NCBI GenBank assembly: GCA_004000515.1
Contig: CP034537.1
Location: forward strand, 3,982,001-4,046,000
Reading direction: 5' to 3'
Length of the DNA stretch: 64,000 nt
Origin: Pseudomonas poae
GTDB taxonomy: Bacteria; Pseudomonadota; Gammaproteobacteria; Pseudomonadales; Pseudomonadaceae
Positions 9,613-18,775 of the stretch are shown one piece after another. A program made the translations under genes and the position numbers. The first letter of the stretch is position 1. Each line of letters begins with the position of its first letter. The notes under the pieces are model-generated. The model was not told where the DNA came from, made no database searches, and worked only from the letters and a program-made list of their open reading frames with translations.

Positions 9613-10923
9613 ATGCAAGTTTCTGTTGAAAATACTACTGCTATCGAACGTCGCCTGAGCATCACCGTTCCGGCTGAGCGTATCGAGACTGCGGTCAACA
9701 AGCGTCTGCAGCAGACTGCCCAGAAGGCCAAGATCGCTGGTTTCCGTCCAGGCAAAGTGCCAATGAGCGAAATCAAGCGCCGTTTTGGTGCTGATGCGCG
9801 TCAGGAAGCTGTTGGCGACGTGATCCAGGCTTCTTTTTACGAGGCTGTTGTTGAGCACAAGCTGAACCCAGCTGGTTCGCCTTCGATCGAGCCTAAGTCC
9901 CTGGAAGTTGGCAAGGACCTGGAATACGTCGCTACTTTCGAAGTATTTCCAGAGTTCACCGTTGCCGGTTTCGAGTCCATCGCCGTAGAGCGCCTGAGCG
10001 CTGAAGTGGCTGATGCCGACCTGGACAACATGCTGGAAATCCTGCGCAAGCAGAACACTCGTTTCGAAGCGGTCGATCGTGCTGCCCAGAACGAAGACCA
10101 ACTGAACATCGATTTCGTTGGCAAGGTTGACGGCGAAGTATTCGCTGGCGGCTCCGCCAAGGGTACTCAGCTGGTGCTGGGTTCCAACCGCATGATCCCG
10201 GGTTTCGAAGACGGCCTGGTTGGCGCTAAAGCCGGCGAAGAGCGCGTTCTGAACCTGACTTTCCCTGCTGACTACCAGAACCTGGACCTGGCTGGCAAAG
10301 CCGCCGAGTTCACCGTGACCGTCAACAGCGTTTCCGAGCCTAAGCTGCCAGAGCTGAACGAAGAGTTCTTCGCTCAATTCGGTATCAAGGAAACCGGTAT
10401 CGAAGGCTTCCGCACCGAAGTTCGCAAGAACATGGAGCGCGAACTGCGTCAGGCCATCAAGTCCAAGGTCAAGAACCAGGTTATGGACGGCCTGCTGGCT
10501 GCCAACCCGATCGAAGTGCCTAAGGCGCTGCTGTCCAACGAAGTGGATCGCCTGCGCGTACAAGCTGTTCAGCAGTTTGGTGGCAACATCAAGCCTGACC
10601 AACTGCCGGCCGAGCTGTTCGAAGAACAAGCCAAGCGCCGTGTCGTGCTGGGTCTGGTTGTGGCTGAAGTGGTCAAGCAATTCGACCTCAAGCCTGACGA
10701 AGATCGCGTTCGCGAAATGATCCAGGAAATGGCTTCGGCCTACCAGGAGCCTGAGCAGGTCGTGGCTTGGTACTACAAGAACGACCAACAGCTGAACGAA
10801 GTACGTTCGGTTGTGCTGGAAGAACAAGTTGTGGATACTGTTCTGCAGAAGGCTAAGGTGACCGACAAAGCGGTCTCTTACGAAGAAGCAGTCAAACCGG
10901 CGGAAGCAGCACAAGCCGACTGA
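9613..10923 (+). CDS. tig: trigger factor, ribosome-associated chaperone and prolyl isomerase
   Basis: 436 residues, normal for trigger factor. Residues 1-115 form the ribosome-binding domain with the loop signature GFRPGKVP. Residues about 160-240 form the FKBP-type isomerase domain ([30 protein letters not shown]). The rest is the helical chaperone arm. The ATG at 9613 with GAGGA upstream is preferred over an earlier in-frame codon at 9556, because the protein then starts [17 protein letters not shown] as in other family members. It heads the tig-clpP-clpX-lon block, which couples folding of nascent chains to proteolysis. Confidence 0.96.
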   Translation: MQVSVENTTAIERRLSITVPAERIETAVNKRLQQTAQKAKIAGFRPGKVPMSEIKRRFGADARQEAVGDVIQASFYEAVVEHKLNPAGSPSIEPKSLEVGKDLEYVATFEVFPEFTVAGFESIAVERLSAEVADADLDNMLEILRKQNTRFEAVDRAAQNEDQLNIDFVGKVDGEVFAGGSAKGTQLVLGSNRMIPGFEDGLVGAKAGEERVLNLTFPADYQNLDLAGKAAEFTVTVNSVSEPKLPELNEEFFAQFGIKETGIEGFRTEVRKNMERELRQAIKSKVKNQVMDGLLAANPIEVPKALLSNEVDRLRVQAVQQFGGNIKPDQLPAELFEEQAKRRVVLGLVVAEVVKQFDLKPDEDRVREMIQEMASAYQEPEQVVAWYYKNDQQLNEVRSVVLEEQVVDTVLQKAKVTDKAVSYEEAVKPAEAAQAD

Positions 10924-10949
10924 TTGTCCAACTCGTTGGAAATACAACC

Positions 10950-10981
10950 ATAAGCCAGCCTCGCGCTGGCTTATGCGTTTT
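10950..10981 (+). terminator. hairpin after tig
   Basis: ATAAGCCAGC and its exact complement with a CTCGC loop, followed by GCGTTTTC. The interrupted T-run suggests partial termination between tig and clpP. Confidence 0.65.
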
Positions 10982-11014
10982 CAAGACATGACTATTTGGG
11001 AGTAACTGCAGAGC

Positions 11015-11651
11015 ATGTTCCGTAATTCCTATATTCAGCAGAACTCTGATATCCAGGCCGCTGGCGGCCTGGTCCCGATGGTTGTCGAGCAGTCCGCTCG
11101 TGGCGAACGCGCCTACGACATCTACTCGCGCCTGCTCAAGGAGCGAGTGATCTTTCTGGTGGGCCCTGTAGAGGACTACATGGCCAACCTGATCTGTGCG
11201 CAACTGCTGTTCCTTGAAGCGGAAAACCCGGACAAGGACATCCATCTCTACATCAACTCCCCAGGCGGTTCGGTGACAGCGGGCATGTCGATCTACGACA
11301 CCATGCAGTTCATCAAGCCAAACGTATCGACCACCTGCATCGGCCAGGCCTGCAGCATGGGCGCTTTCCTGCTGACCGCGGGTGCCGAGGGCAAGCGTTT
11401 CTGTCTGCCGAACTCCCGCGTGATGATTCACCAGCCACTGGGCGGTTTTCCAGGGTCAGGCGTCGGACATCGAAATCCACGCCAAGGAAATCCTGTTTAT
11501 TCGTGAGCGTCTCAACACGCTGATGGCCAAGCACAGCGGGCGCACCCTGGAAGAAATCGAGCGCGACACCAACCGCGACAATTTCATGAGCGCCGAAGCC
11601 GCACGTGATTATGGGTTGATCGACGCAGTGATCGACAAGCGCCCCGCTTAA
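11015..11651 (+). CDS. clpP: ATP-dependent Clp protease proteolytic subunit, one apparent frameshift
   Basis: Serine peptidase core of ClpXP. The catalytic triad is Ser114 ([10 protein letters not shown]), His139 (MIHQPLGG) and Asp188 (in ERDTNRDNF), with the same spacing as the E. coli enzyme. The frame breaks at 11446-11449, where GGCGGTTTTCC has one T more than the GGCGGTTTCC needed for the invariant [18 protein letters not shown]. Removing it gives 211 residues, the normal length. Read literally, the sequence stops at 11506, losing Asp188 and the C-terminal handle region. Since ClpP is highly conserved and clpX follows, this is almost surely a base-calling error. Confidence 0.93.
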
Positions 11652-11763
11652 TATAAGCCGCTCAAAATAGGGCTGGTCGGCATGTCCGACCACTGGCGGG
11701 CTTGAAAAAGCCCGCATAAGCCTTCATCTTGTGTTGCAAGCCTATCGGATTTGGATCGAACGA

Positions 11764-13046
11764 ATGACTGACACCCGCAACGGCGAGGACAACGGCAAGC
11801 TGCTCTATTGCTCCTTCTGCGGCAAAAGCCAGCATGAAGTACGCAAATTGATTGCCGGCCCCTCGGTGTTTATCTGCGACGAGTGCGTCGACCTGTGCAA
11901 TGACATCATCCGCGAGGAGGTGCAGGAAGCCCAGGCCGAGAGCAGTGCGCATAAATTGCCTTCGCCTAAAGAAATCAGCGGCATCCTTGACCAGTACGTG
12001 ATTGGTCAAGAGCGTGCAAAGAAGGTTCTGGCCGTAGCGGTATACAACCACTACAAGCGCTTGAACCAGCGTGACAAGAAAGGCGACGAAGTCGAGCTCG
12101 GCAAGAGCAACATCTTGCTGATCGGTCCTACAGGCTCGGGTAAAACCCTGCTTGCAGAAACCCTCGCTCGTCTGCTGAACGTTCCGTTTACCATTGCCGA
12201 CGCTACCACCCTCACCGAGGCTGGCTACGTGGGTGAGGACGTCGAGAACATCATTCAGAAGCTGCTGCAGAAGTGCGACTACGACGTAGAGAAGGCCCAG
12301 ATGGGTATTGTCTACATCGACGAAATCGACAAGATTTCGCGCAAGTCCGACAACCCGTCGATCACTCGGGATGTTTCCGGTGAAGGTGTGCAGCAAGCCC
12401 TGTTGAAACTGATCGAAGGCACGGTTGCTTCCGTACCGCCACAAGGCGGCCGCAAGCACCCACAGCAGGAATTCCTTCAGGTTGATACGCGCAACATCCT
12501 GTTTATCTGTGGCGGTGCGTTCTCCGGTCTGGAAAAGTTATCCAGCAGCGTTCGACCCGTGGCGGCATTGGTTTCAGTGCCGAAGTACGCAGCAAGGAAG
12601 AAGGCAAGAAGGTAGGCGAGTCCCTGCGTGAAGTCGAGCCTGACGATCTGGTCAAGTTCGGTCTGATCCCGGAATTCGTAGGCCGTCTGCCGGTCCTGGC
12701 CACGTTGGACGAGTTGGATGAGGCTGCTCTGATTCAGATCCTCACCGAGCCGAAGAACGCCCTGACCAAGCAATACGCCAAGCTGTTCGAAATGGAAGGG
12801 GTAGACCTCGAATTCCGTACCGACGCGCTCAAATCGGTGGCCAAGCGGGCACTGGAGCGTAAAACCGGTGCACGTGGTTTGCGTTCGATCCTCGAAGGCG
12901 TGTTGCTCGACACCATGTACGAAATCCCCTCGCAGTCTGAGGTGAGTAAAGTGGTGATTGATGAAAGCGTTATAGAGGGTAAGTCCAAGCCACTGTATAT
13001 CTACGAAAACAGTGAGCCGGCTGCCAAGGCTGCGCCAGACGCGTAA
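11764..13046 (+). CDS. clpX: ClpX unfoldase ATPase, one apparent frameshift
   Basis: AAA+ unfoldase that feeds substrates to ClpP. The N-terminal zinc-binding domain (CSFCGK...CDECVDLC) is followed by Walker A GPTGSGKT, Walker [10 protein letters not shown], and the [12 protein letters not shown] and [14 protein letters not shown] segments. At 12537 one G is missing from GAAAAGGTT, so the frame shifts after GGAFSGLEK; restoring it gives [13 protein letters not shown] and a 427-residue protein. The start at 11764 ([16 protein letters not shown]) matches family N-termini. Between clpP and clpX lie two hairpins (11674-11715) without a T-run, and no strong separate promoter was seen, so co-transcription with clpP is likely. 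Confidence 0.94.
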
Positions 13047-13067
13047 GCGTTTTGCAGTTGCGGTACA

Positions 13068-13099
13068 AACAAGGGGCCTTTAGGGGCCCCTTTGTTTTT
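13068..13099 (+). terminator. rho-independent terminator of clpX
   Basis: AAGGGGCC stem with complement GGCCCCTT, followed by TGTTTTTG, 22 bases after the clpX stop. It separates clpX from lon. Confidence 0.8.
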
Positions 13100-13150
13100 G
13101 AAGCGTTTTTTGTCGTGAGATGTTTCCTGCGTTTAACTGCTGGCAATAAG

Positions 13151-13177
13151 CTTGTTTTTTTGCATGCAGCCCCATCT
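13151..13177 (+). promoter_or_regulatory. probable sigma32 (heat-shock) promoter of lon
   Basis: CTTGTT at 13151-13156, 13 bases, then CCCCATCT at 13170-13177. This fits the RpoH consensus CTTGAA-N13-17-CCCCATNT, with an intact -10 element. It lies 42 bases before the lon start codon, as expected for a heat-inducible protease gene. Confidence 0.7.
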
Positions 13178-13218
13178 TGGTTTCAAGCTTATTTTTCATC
13201 TGTCATAGAGGCGAAATC

Positions 13219-15615
13219 ATGAAGACCACCATCGAATTGCCTCTCCTGCCGTTGCGTGATGTCGTCGTCTATCCGCACATGGTTATCCCGCTGTTCGTGG
13301 GGCGCGAGAAGTCTATCGAAGCCCTTGAGGCAGCGATGACGGGCGACAAGCAGATCCTGCTGTTGGCCCAAAGAAATCCTGCCGATGATGATCCGGGCGA
13401 AGACGCCCTGTATCGCGTCGGCACCATTGCGACTGTTTTGCAGCTGCTCAAGCTGCCCGATGGCACCGTCAAGGTGCTGGTGGAAGGTGAGCAACGCGGC
13501 GCGGTCGAGCGCTTCATGGAGGTGGACGGCCACCTGCGCGCCGAAGTGGCGCTGATCGACGAAGTCGAAGCCCCTGAGCGTGAGTCCGAAGTCTTTGTAC
13601 GCAGCCTGCTCTCGCAGTTCGAGCAGTATGTGCAGTTGGGCAAGAAGGTCCCGGCTGAAGTCCTGTCGTCCCTCAACAGTATCGATGAGCCAAGCCGCCT
13701 GGTGGACACCATGGCTGCGCACATGGCGCTGAAGATCGAGCAGAAGCAGGACATTCTCGAAATTATCGACCTGTCGGCCCGTGTTGAGCACGTGTTGGCG
13801 CTGCTGGATGCCGAAATCGACTTGCTGCAAGTCGAAAAACGCATCCGTGGTCGTGTGAAGAAGCAAATGGAGCGCAGCCAGCGCGAGTACTACCTGAATG
13901 AGCAGATGAAGGCCATTCAGAAGGAACTCGGCGACAGCGAGGAAGGCCACAACGAAATCGAAGAGCTGAAAAAGCGCATCGACGCCGCAGGCCTGCCGAA
14001 AGACGCTCTGACCAAAGCCACTGCCGAGTTGAACAAGCTCAAGCAAATGTCGCCGATGTCAGCTGAAGCCACCGTGGTTCGCTCCTACATCGACTGGCTG
14101 GTGCAGGTGCCGTGGAAAGCCCAGACCAAAGTGCGCCTGGACTTGGCACGTGCCGAGGACATCCTCGACGCCGACCACTACGGTCTTGAAGAGGTCAAGG
14201 AACGCATCCTCGAATACCTCGCCGTGCAAAAGCGCGTGAAGAAGATTCGTGGTCCCGTGTTGTGCCTGGTTGGCCCGCCTGGTGTGGGTAAAACCTCCTT
14301 GGCGGAGTCGATTGCCAACGCCACCAACCGTAAATTCGTGCGCATGGCTCTTGGTGGTGTGCGTGACGAAGCCGAAATTCGTGGCCATCGCCGTACTTAT
14401 ATCGGTTCGATGCCAGGAAGATTGATTCAAAAGATGACAAAGGTGGGTGTGCGCAACCCGCTGTTCCTGCTCGATGAAATCGACAAAATGGGCAGCGACA
14501 TGCGTGGCGATCCGGCGTCGGCTCTGCTGGAAGTGCTCGACCCCGAGCAGAACCACAATTTCAACGATCATTACTTGGAAGTCGACTACGACCTGTCCGA
14601 CGTAATGTTCCTGTGCACCTCCAACTCCATGAACATCCCGCCAGCTTTGCTGGACCGGATGGAGGTGATTCGTCTACCGGGTTACACCGAAGACGAGAAG
14701 ATCAACATCGCGGTCAAATACCTCGCGCCCAAGCAGACTTCGGCCAACGGCCTGAAGAAAGGCGAGATCGAATTTGAGGTCGAGGCGATCCGTGACATCG
14801 TGCGCTACTACACCCGCGAGGCCGGTGTACGGGGCCTGGAGCGCCAGATTGCGAAGATCTGCCGTAAGGCGGTCAAGGAGCATGCGCTGGAAAAACGCTT
14901 CTCGGTGAAGGTGACGGCGGATTCCCTGGAGCACTTCCTGGGCGTACGTAAATTCCGTTACGGCCTGGCTGAGCAGCAGGATCAAGTCGGGCAGGTGACA
15001 GGCTTGGCGTGGACTCAGGTGGGCGGCGAGTTGCTGACTATCGAAGCCGCAGTGATCCCGGGCAAGGGGCAACTGATCAAGACCGGTTCCCTCGGTGACG
15101 TGATGGTCGAGTCCATCACAGCCGCGCAGACCGTGGTGCGCAGCCGCGCCAAGAGCCTGGGGATCCCCCTGGACTTCCACGAGAAGCACGACACCCACAT
15201 CCACATGCCGGAAGGGGCGACGCCCAAAGACGGCCCTAGCGCTGGCGTGGGCATGTGCACGGCCCTGGTATCGGCGTTGACCGGCATTCCGGTGCGTGCT
15301 GATGTGGCAATGACGGGTGAAATCACCTTGCGTGGCCAAGTACTGGCCATTGGTGGCCTTAAAGAGAAATTGCTGGCCGCACATCGGGGTGGCATCAAGA
15401 CCGTGATCATTCCCGAAGAGAATGTTCGCGACTTGAAGGAAATTCCTGACAATATCAAGCAAGATCTGCAGATTAAACCGGTTAAATGGATTGACGAGGT
15501 CCTGCAAATTGCGCTGCAATACGCGCCGGAGCCCTTGCCGGATGTGGCTCCGGAGATAGTTGCAAAGGACGAAAAACGCGAGTCTGATTCCAAGGAAAGA
15601 ATTAGCACGCATTAA
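13219..15615 (+). CDS. lon: ATP-dependent Lon protease
   Basis: 798 residues, cytosolic AAA+ serine protease. N-terminal substrate-binding domain (LPLLPLRDVVVYPHMVIPLFVGRE), coiled-coil region (YYLNEQMKAIQKELG), Walker A GPPGVGKT at residues 352-359, Walker B FLLDEIDK, and a C-terminal protease domain with Ser674 (PKDGPSAG) and Lys717 (GGLKEKLLAAHRGG), 43 residues apart as in E. coli Lon. The start ATG at 13219 has GAGG upstream; an earlier in-frame codon at 13177 overlaps the heat-shock -10 element and is rejected. The C-terminal tail DEKRESDSKERISTH is charged. The frame is intact. Confidence 0.97.
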   Translation: MKTTIELPLLPLRDVVVYPHMVIPLFVGREKSIEALEAAMTGDKQILLLAQRNPADDDPGEDALYRVGTIATVLQLLKLPDGTVKVLVEGEQRGAVERFMEVDGHLRAEVALIDEVEAPERESEVFVRSLLSQFEQYVQLGKKVPAEVLSSLNSIDEPSRLVDTMAAHMALKIEQKQDILEIIDLSARVEHVLALLDAEIDLLQVEKRIRGRVKKQMERSQREYYLNEQMKAIQKELGDSEEGHNEIEELKKRIDAAGLPKDALTKATAELNKLKQMSPMSAEATVVRSYIDWLVQVPWKAQTKVRLDLARAEDILDADHYGLEEVKERILEYLAVQKRVKKIRGPVLCLVGPPGVGKTSLAESIANATNRKFVRMALGGVRDEAEIRGHRRTYIGSMPGRLIQKMTKVGVRNPLFLLDEIDKMGSDMRGDPASALLEVLDPEQNHNFNDHYLEVDYDLSDVMFLCTSNSMNIPPALLDRMEVIRLPGYTEDEKINIAVKYLAPKQTSANGLKKGEIEFEVEAIRDIVRYYTREAGVRGLERQIAKICRKAVKEHALEKRFSVKVTADSLEHFLGVRKFRYGLAEQQDQVGQVTGLAWTQVGGELLTIEAAVIPGKGQLIKTGSLGDVMVESITAAQTVVRSRAKSLGIPLDFHEKHDTHIHMPEGATPKDGPSAGVGMCTALVSALTGIPVRADVAMTGEITLRGQVLAIGGLKEKLLAAHRGGIKTVIIPEENVRDLKEIPDNIKQDLQIKPVKWIDEVLQIALQYAPEPLPDVAPEIVAKDEKRESDSKERISTH

Positions 15616-15638
15616 TGCGGTTAAGCCTGGGGGCTTCC

Positions 15639-15668
15639 TTGACAGCTTTTTAGAGCCCTTGTTATAAA
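15639..15668 (+). promoter_or_regulatory. sigma70 promoter of hupB
   Basis: Perfect TTGACA at 15639-15644 and TATAAA at 15663-15668, with an 18-base spacer, about 95 bases before the hupB start. This is one of the clearest consensus promoters in the window and fits an abundant nucleoid protein. AT-rich sequence nearer the gene may hold a second start site. Confidence 0.8.
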
Positions 15669-15763
15669 GCGGCTCTTAAGTGTCTGTAGGCCATTCAGCA
15701 CTGGTTTTTGCTTTCACCAAAAAACTTAGAATCATACTCAATAGATATATAAGGGGACTTAGA

Positions 15764-16036
15764 GTGAACAAGTCGGAACTGATTGATGCTATCGCTGCAT
15801 CCGCTGATATCCCGAAAGCTGCTGCTGGCCGTGCGCTGGATGCAGTAATCGAATCCGTCACTGGCGCTCTGAAGGCCGGCGACTCCGTGGTACTGGTAGG
15901 CTTCGGTACTTTCTCTGTGACTGACCGCCCAGCTCGCACTGGCCGTAACCCACAGACTGGCAAAGCACTGCAAATCGCTGCTGCCAAGAAACCAGGTTTC
16001 AAAGCCGGTAAAGCCCTGAAAGAAGCCGTTAACTAA
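15764..16036 (+). CDS. hupB: DNA-binding protein HU-beta
   Basis: 90-residue histone-like nucleoid protein. It starts at GTG (15764; [16 protein letters not shown]) with AAGGGGA upstream. The family signature [21 protein letters not shown] and the DNA-clasping beta-arm with Lys-rich end ([18 protein letters not shown]) are intact. Extending the frame upstream would add a non-homologous leader, so GTG is chosen. Position directly after lon is conserved in pseudomonads. Confidence 0.97.
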   Translation: MNKSELIDAIAASADIPKAAAGRALDAVIESVTGALKAGDSVVLVGFGTFSVTDRPARTGRNPQTGKALQIAAAKKPGFKAGKALKEAVN

Positions 16037-16080
16037 GCTTCGCTCAAGCCTTACCTACCCGGGTCGAACGCAGGTTCGAC

Positions 16081-16164
16081 CTGGCAGCGGAGCGGCAGCT
16101 GACCCACGTATCCATCGGGTCGCCACGCCGGGGGGAGAAATCAAGCCCCGTCCGCTCCGCCAGT
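16081..16164 (+). ncRNA. structured intergenic RNA candidate between hupB and ppiD
   Basis: A long-range stem, GCGGAGCGG (16087-16095) with CCGCTCCGC (16152-16160), extended by CTGG/CCAG across a 2-base bulge. It encloses two hairpins: GACCC/GGGTC and CGGGG/CCCCG. A further hairpin, GGGTCGAAC/GTTCGACC, lies just upstream, and a terminator follows at 16171. The 3' end reads CCGCTCCGCCA and so looks like a tRNA acceptor, but no anticodon or T-arm fits. It could be a processed 3' UTR RNA of hupB or an attenuator. The structure is seen in the sequence; function is unknown. Confidence 0.4.
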
Positions 16165-16169
16165 TGCGA

Positions 16170-16197
16170 GAAGGCGCATCCTAGGATGCGCCTTTCT
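16170..16197 (+). terminator. rho-independent terminator after hupB
   Basis: AAGGCGCATCC and its complement with a 2-base loop, followed by TTTCTTAT. It ends the hupB transcript including the structured element before it. Confidence 0.85.
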
Positions 16198-16264
16198 TAT
16201 ATCCGTACTCTACCCACGCTCCACGGTTGCCTATTTTTGAAGATCAACCGTTTCTGGGGGACGC

Positions 16265-18139
16265 ATGCTGCAAAATATCAGGGACAATTCACAAGGCTGG
16301 ATTGCCAAGACCATTATCGGGATCATCGTCGCGTTGATGGCGTTCACCGGTATCGAAGCCATTTTCCAGGCTTCGGGTAACAACAAGCAGGACGTGGCCA
16401 AGGTCAACGGTGAAGAAATCACCCAGACCGAGCTGAGCCAGGCCGTCGACATGCAACGTCGCCAGCTGATGCAACAGCTGGGCAAGGATTTCGATGCTTC
16501 GCTGCTGGATGAAAAATTGCTGCGCGAAGCGGCCCTTAAAGGTCTGATCGATCGCAAGCTGCTGCTGCAAGGCGCGGCTGATTCCAAGTTTGGCTTCTCT
16601 GAAGCGGCACTGGACCAGGTGATCCTGCAGACTCCGGAATTCCAGGTGGACGGCAAGTTCAGCGCCGAACGCTTTGACCAGGTGATCCGTCAACTGGGCT
16701 ACAGCCGCATGCAGTTCCGTCAGATGCTGACTCAGGAAATGCTGATCGGCCAGGTTCGTGCAGGTATCGCCGGCAGCGGTTTCGTGACCGACGCCGAGGT
16801 GCTGGCATTTGCCCGTCTGGAAAAACAGACCCGCGACTTCGCCACCGTCAACATCAAGGCCAACCCTGCGGCGGTGAAGATCACCGACGACGAGGTCAAG
16901 GCTTACTACGACCAGCACGCCAAAGAGTTCATGACGCCGGATCAAGTGGTCATCGACTACCTGGAACTGAAGAAGTCGTCTTTCTTCGACCAGGTGACCG
17001 TCAAGGACGATGAACTGCAGGCTGCCTATCAGAAAGAAACCGCCAACCTCGCTGAACAGCGTCGTGCGGCGCACATCCTGATTGAAGTCAACGACAAGGT
17101 CACTGACGCCCAAGCCAAGGCCAAGATCGAAGAGATCCAGGCACGCCTGGCCAAAGGCGAGAAGTTCGAGGCCCTGGCCAAGGAGTTCTCCCAAGACCCA
17201 GGTTCGGCCAGCAATGGTGGTGACCTTGGCTTTGCCGGCCCAGGCGTCTACGACCCGGACTTCGAAACCGCCTTGTACGCGTTGAACAAGGACCAGGTTT
17301 CAGCACCGGTGCGTAGCACCTTTGGTTGGCACCTGATCAAGCTGCTGGGCGTTGAAGCACCTCAAGTGCCGACCTTTTCCAGCCTGAAAGACAAGCTGAC
17401 CAAAGAGCTCAAGACCCAACAGGTTGAGCAGCGTTATGTCGAGGCGACCAAGCAATTGGAAGACGCGGCATTCGAAGCCTCCGACCTGGCACAGCCAGCG
17501 TCCGACCTGAAGCTGACCGTGCGTACCTCTGCGCCGTTTGGCCGTGAAGGTGGCGAAGGTGTTGCGGCCAATCGTGCCGTGGTCACCGCTGCATTCAGCC
17601 CGGAAGTGCTGGATGAAGGTGCCAACAGTTCCGCTATCGAACTGGACCCGGAAACCATCATTGTGCTGCGTGCCAAGGAGCACTTGAAGCCTGCGCAACT
17701 GCCGCTGGAAAGCGTCGCTGCAGCGATCCGCACCCAGATGACCAAGGAGCGCGCCAGCGCGGCTGCCAAGGCTCATGCTGACGAGTTGATCGCCAGCCTG
17801 CGCGATGGCAAGACCCCGCTGAATCAGCCGGTCGACGGTCAGGCGTGGAAGGTTACCGAAGCTGCTACCCGTAATCAGGAAGCGATCGAGCCTGCCGTGC
17901 TGCAAGCCCTGTTCCGCATGCCTAAGCCTGCGGCCAAGGACAAGCCGACCTTCACCACCGTGACCCTGGCCGATGGTAGCCTGGTGATCGTGCGCTTGAA
18001 TGGTGTTAACGAAGCGGCTGCTCCAACGGACGAAGAAAAAGCGCAAATCCGCCGCTTCCTCGCCTCCCGTGTTGGCCAGCAAGACTTCGCGGCGTACCGC
18101 AAGCAGTTGGAAGAAAAGGCTGACATCAAGAAGTTCTGA
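16265..18139 (+). CDS. ppiD: periplasmic folding chaperone PpiD (SurA-type N-domain, parvulin domain)
   Basis: 624 residues. A short cytoplasmic N-terminus (MLQNIRDNSQGWIAK) is followed by one membrane span (residues 16-36) and a large periplasmic part. Residues about 40-190 form the SurA-like chaperone helices (VNGEEITQTELSQ). About 260-355 form the parvulin fold (RRAAHILIEV, GGDLGFAGPGVYDPDFE, APVRSTFGWHLIKL). It assists outer-membrane protein folding at the Sec exit. Length is normal, and position after hupB is the conserved pseudomonad order. A strong terminator follows. Confidence 0.95.
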   Translation: MLQNIRDNSQGWIAKTIIGIIVALMAFTGIEAIFQASGNNKQDVAKVNGEEITQTELSQAVDMQRRQLMQQLGKDFDASLLDEKLLREAALKGLIDRKLLLQGAADSKFGFSEAALDQVILQTPEFQVDGKFSAERFDQVIRQLGYSRMQFRQMLTQEMLIGQVRAGIAGSGFVTDAEVLAFARLEKQTRDFATVNIKANPAAVKITDDEVKAYYDQHAKEFMTPDQVVIDYLELKKSSFFDQVTVKDDELQAAYQKETANLAEQRRAAHILIEVNDKVTDAQAKAKIEEIQARLAKGEKFEALAKEFSQDPGSASNGGDLGFAGPGVYDPDFETALYALNKDQVSAPVRSTFGWHLIKLLGVEAPQVPTFSSLKDKLTKELKTQQVEQRYVEATKQLEDAAFEASDLAQPASDLKLTVRTSAPFGREGGEGVAANRAVVTAAFSPEVLDEGANSSAIELDPETIIVLRAKEHLKPAQLPLESVAAAIRTQMTKERASAAAKAHADELIASLRDGKTPLNQPVDGQAWKVTEAATRNQEAIEPAVLQALFRMPKPAAKDKPTFTTVTLADGSLVIVRLNGVNEAAAPTDEEKAQIRRFLASRVGQQDFAAYRKQLEEKADIKKF

Positions 18140-18154
18140 TGTCGCTTTGAACAA

Positions 18155-18188
18155 GAAGCCCCGGCCTGAAAAGACCGGGGGCTTTTTT
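18155..18188 (+). terminator. rho-independent terminator of ppiD
   Basis: AAGCCCCGG...CCGGGGGCTTTTTT: a GC-rich stem with TGAAAAGA loop region and six Ts, about 15 bases after the stop. Confidence 0.9.
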
Positions 18189-18250
18189 ATGTGCGCTAGA
18201 GTGAACGTACTGAGCGCGCGAGCGCTATCACCTGGGAAGGAGTGTCGAGC

Positions 18251-18775
18251 GTGTCGGTTCAAGGAATGGATGGGTGGCTGATTCGCCGCGCCAGTGTGGC
18301 GGATGCTCCTGCGGTGCTACAGGTGTTTGACGAAGTGATTGCCTGGTTCGTCGGCATGGGCAATGACGCTCAATGGGGCACTGAGCCCTGGTCTGCTTTG
18401 CCCCGGCGGATCGAGCAAGTATCGCAAGCTTGCGCGATGCCGCAAGCGTGGGTCGTCGAGGGTCCTGACGGTTGTATCCTGGCTGCGCTGGTGTTGGGCG
18501 AGTCGATGCCCTATGTGCCTCCAGCGACTGAGCCGGAGGTTTATGTGCGATTGTTGATTGCTGCACGTGGCGAGTACGCGCGCGGAGTTGGCCGACGCCT
18601 GATGGCCTTTGCCGACGACTGCGCGCGCGCTGCAGGCGTGCAGCGCCTACGGGTGGATTGCTATGCAGGTGGTTCCGGTGCGTTGGTACGTTTCTACGAG
18701 TCTTGCGGGTATACGCGAATCTCAGTGCTTGACGTGAAGGGATGGCCGGCTCAGTTGTTGGGTCGCCGTCTTTGA
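18251..18775 (+). CDS. GNAT-family N-acetyltransferase
   Basis: 174 residues with one GNAT domain. The acetyl-CoA pyrophosphate loop is ARGVGRRLMAFADDCARAAG (R-x-x-G-x-G/R pattern), followed by LRVDCYAGGSGALVRFYESCGY, the usual beta5-alpha4 segment. GTG at 18251 is chosen over the in-frame GTG at 18242 because AAGGAG (18237-18242) then has an 8-base spacing. The substrate is unknown. Its 3' end overlaps the convergent MFS gene by 54 bases, an unusually long tail-to-tail overlap. Confidence 0.8.
   Translation: MSVQGMDGWLIRRASVADAPAVLQVFDEVIAWFVGMGNDAQWGTEPWSALPRRIEQVSQACAMPQAWVVEGPDGCILAALVLGESMPYVPPATEPEVYVRLLIAARGEYARGVGRRLMAFADDCARAAGVQRLRVDCYAGGSGALVRFYESCGYTRISVLDVKGWPAQLLGRRL

Noticed and set aside
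9586..10947. 453-codon frame antisense to tig
   Set aside because: Shadow frame; tig on the plus strand has full domain structure and a proper start.
11015..13046. clpP and clpX as pseudogenes
   Set aside because: Both breaks are single-base homopolymer changes inside invariant motifs in genes that are otherwise perfect, and many other genes in the window show the same error type.
16089..16162. A tRNA gene between hupB and ppiD
   Set aside because: Seven-pair acceptor-like stem and CCA end are present, but no T-loop, D-arm or anticodon arm can be formed; kept only as a structured RNA candidate.
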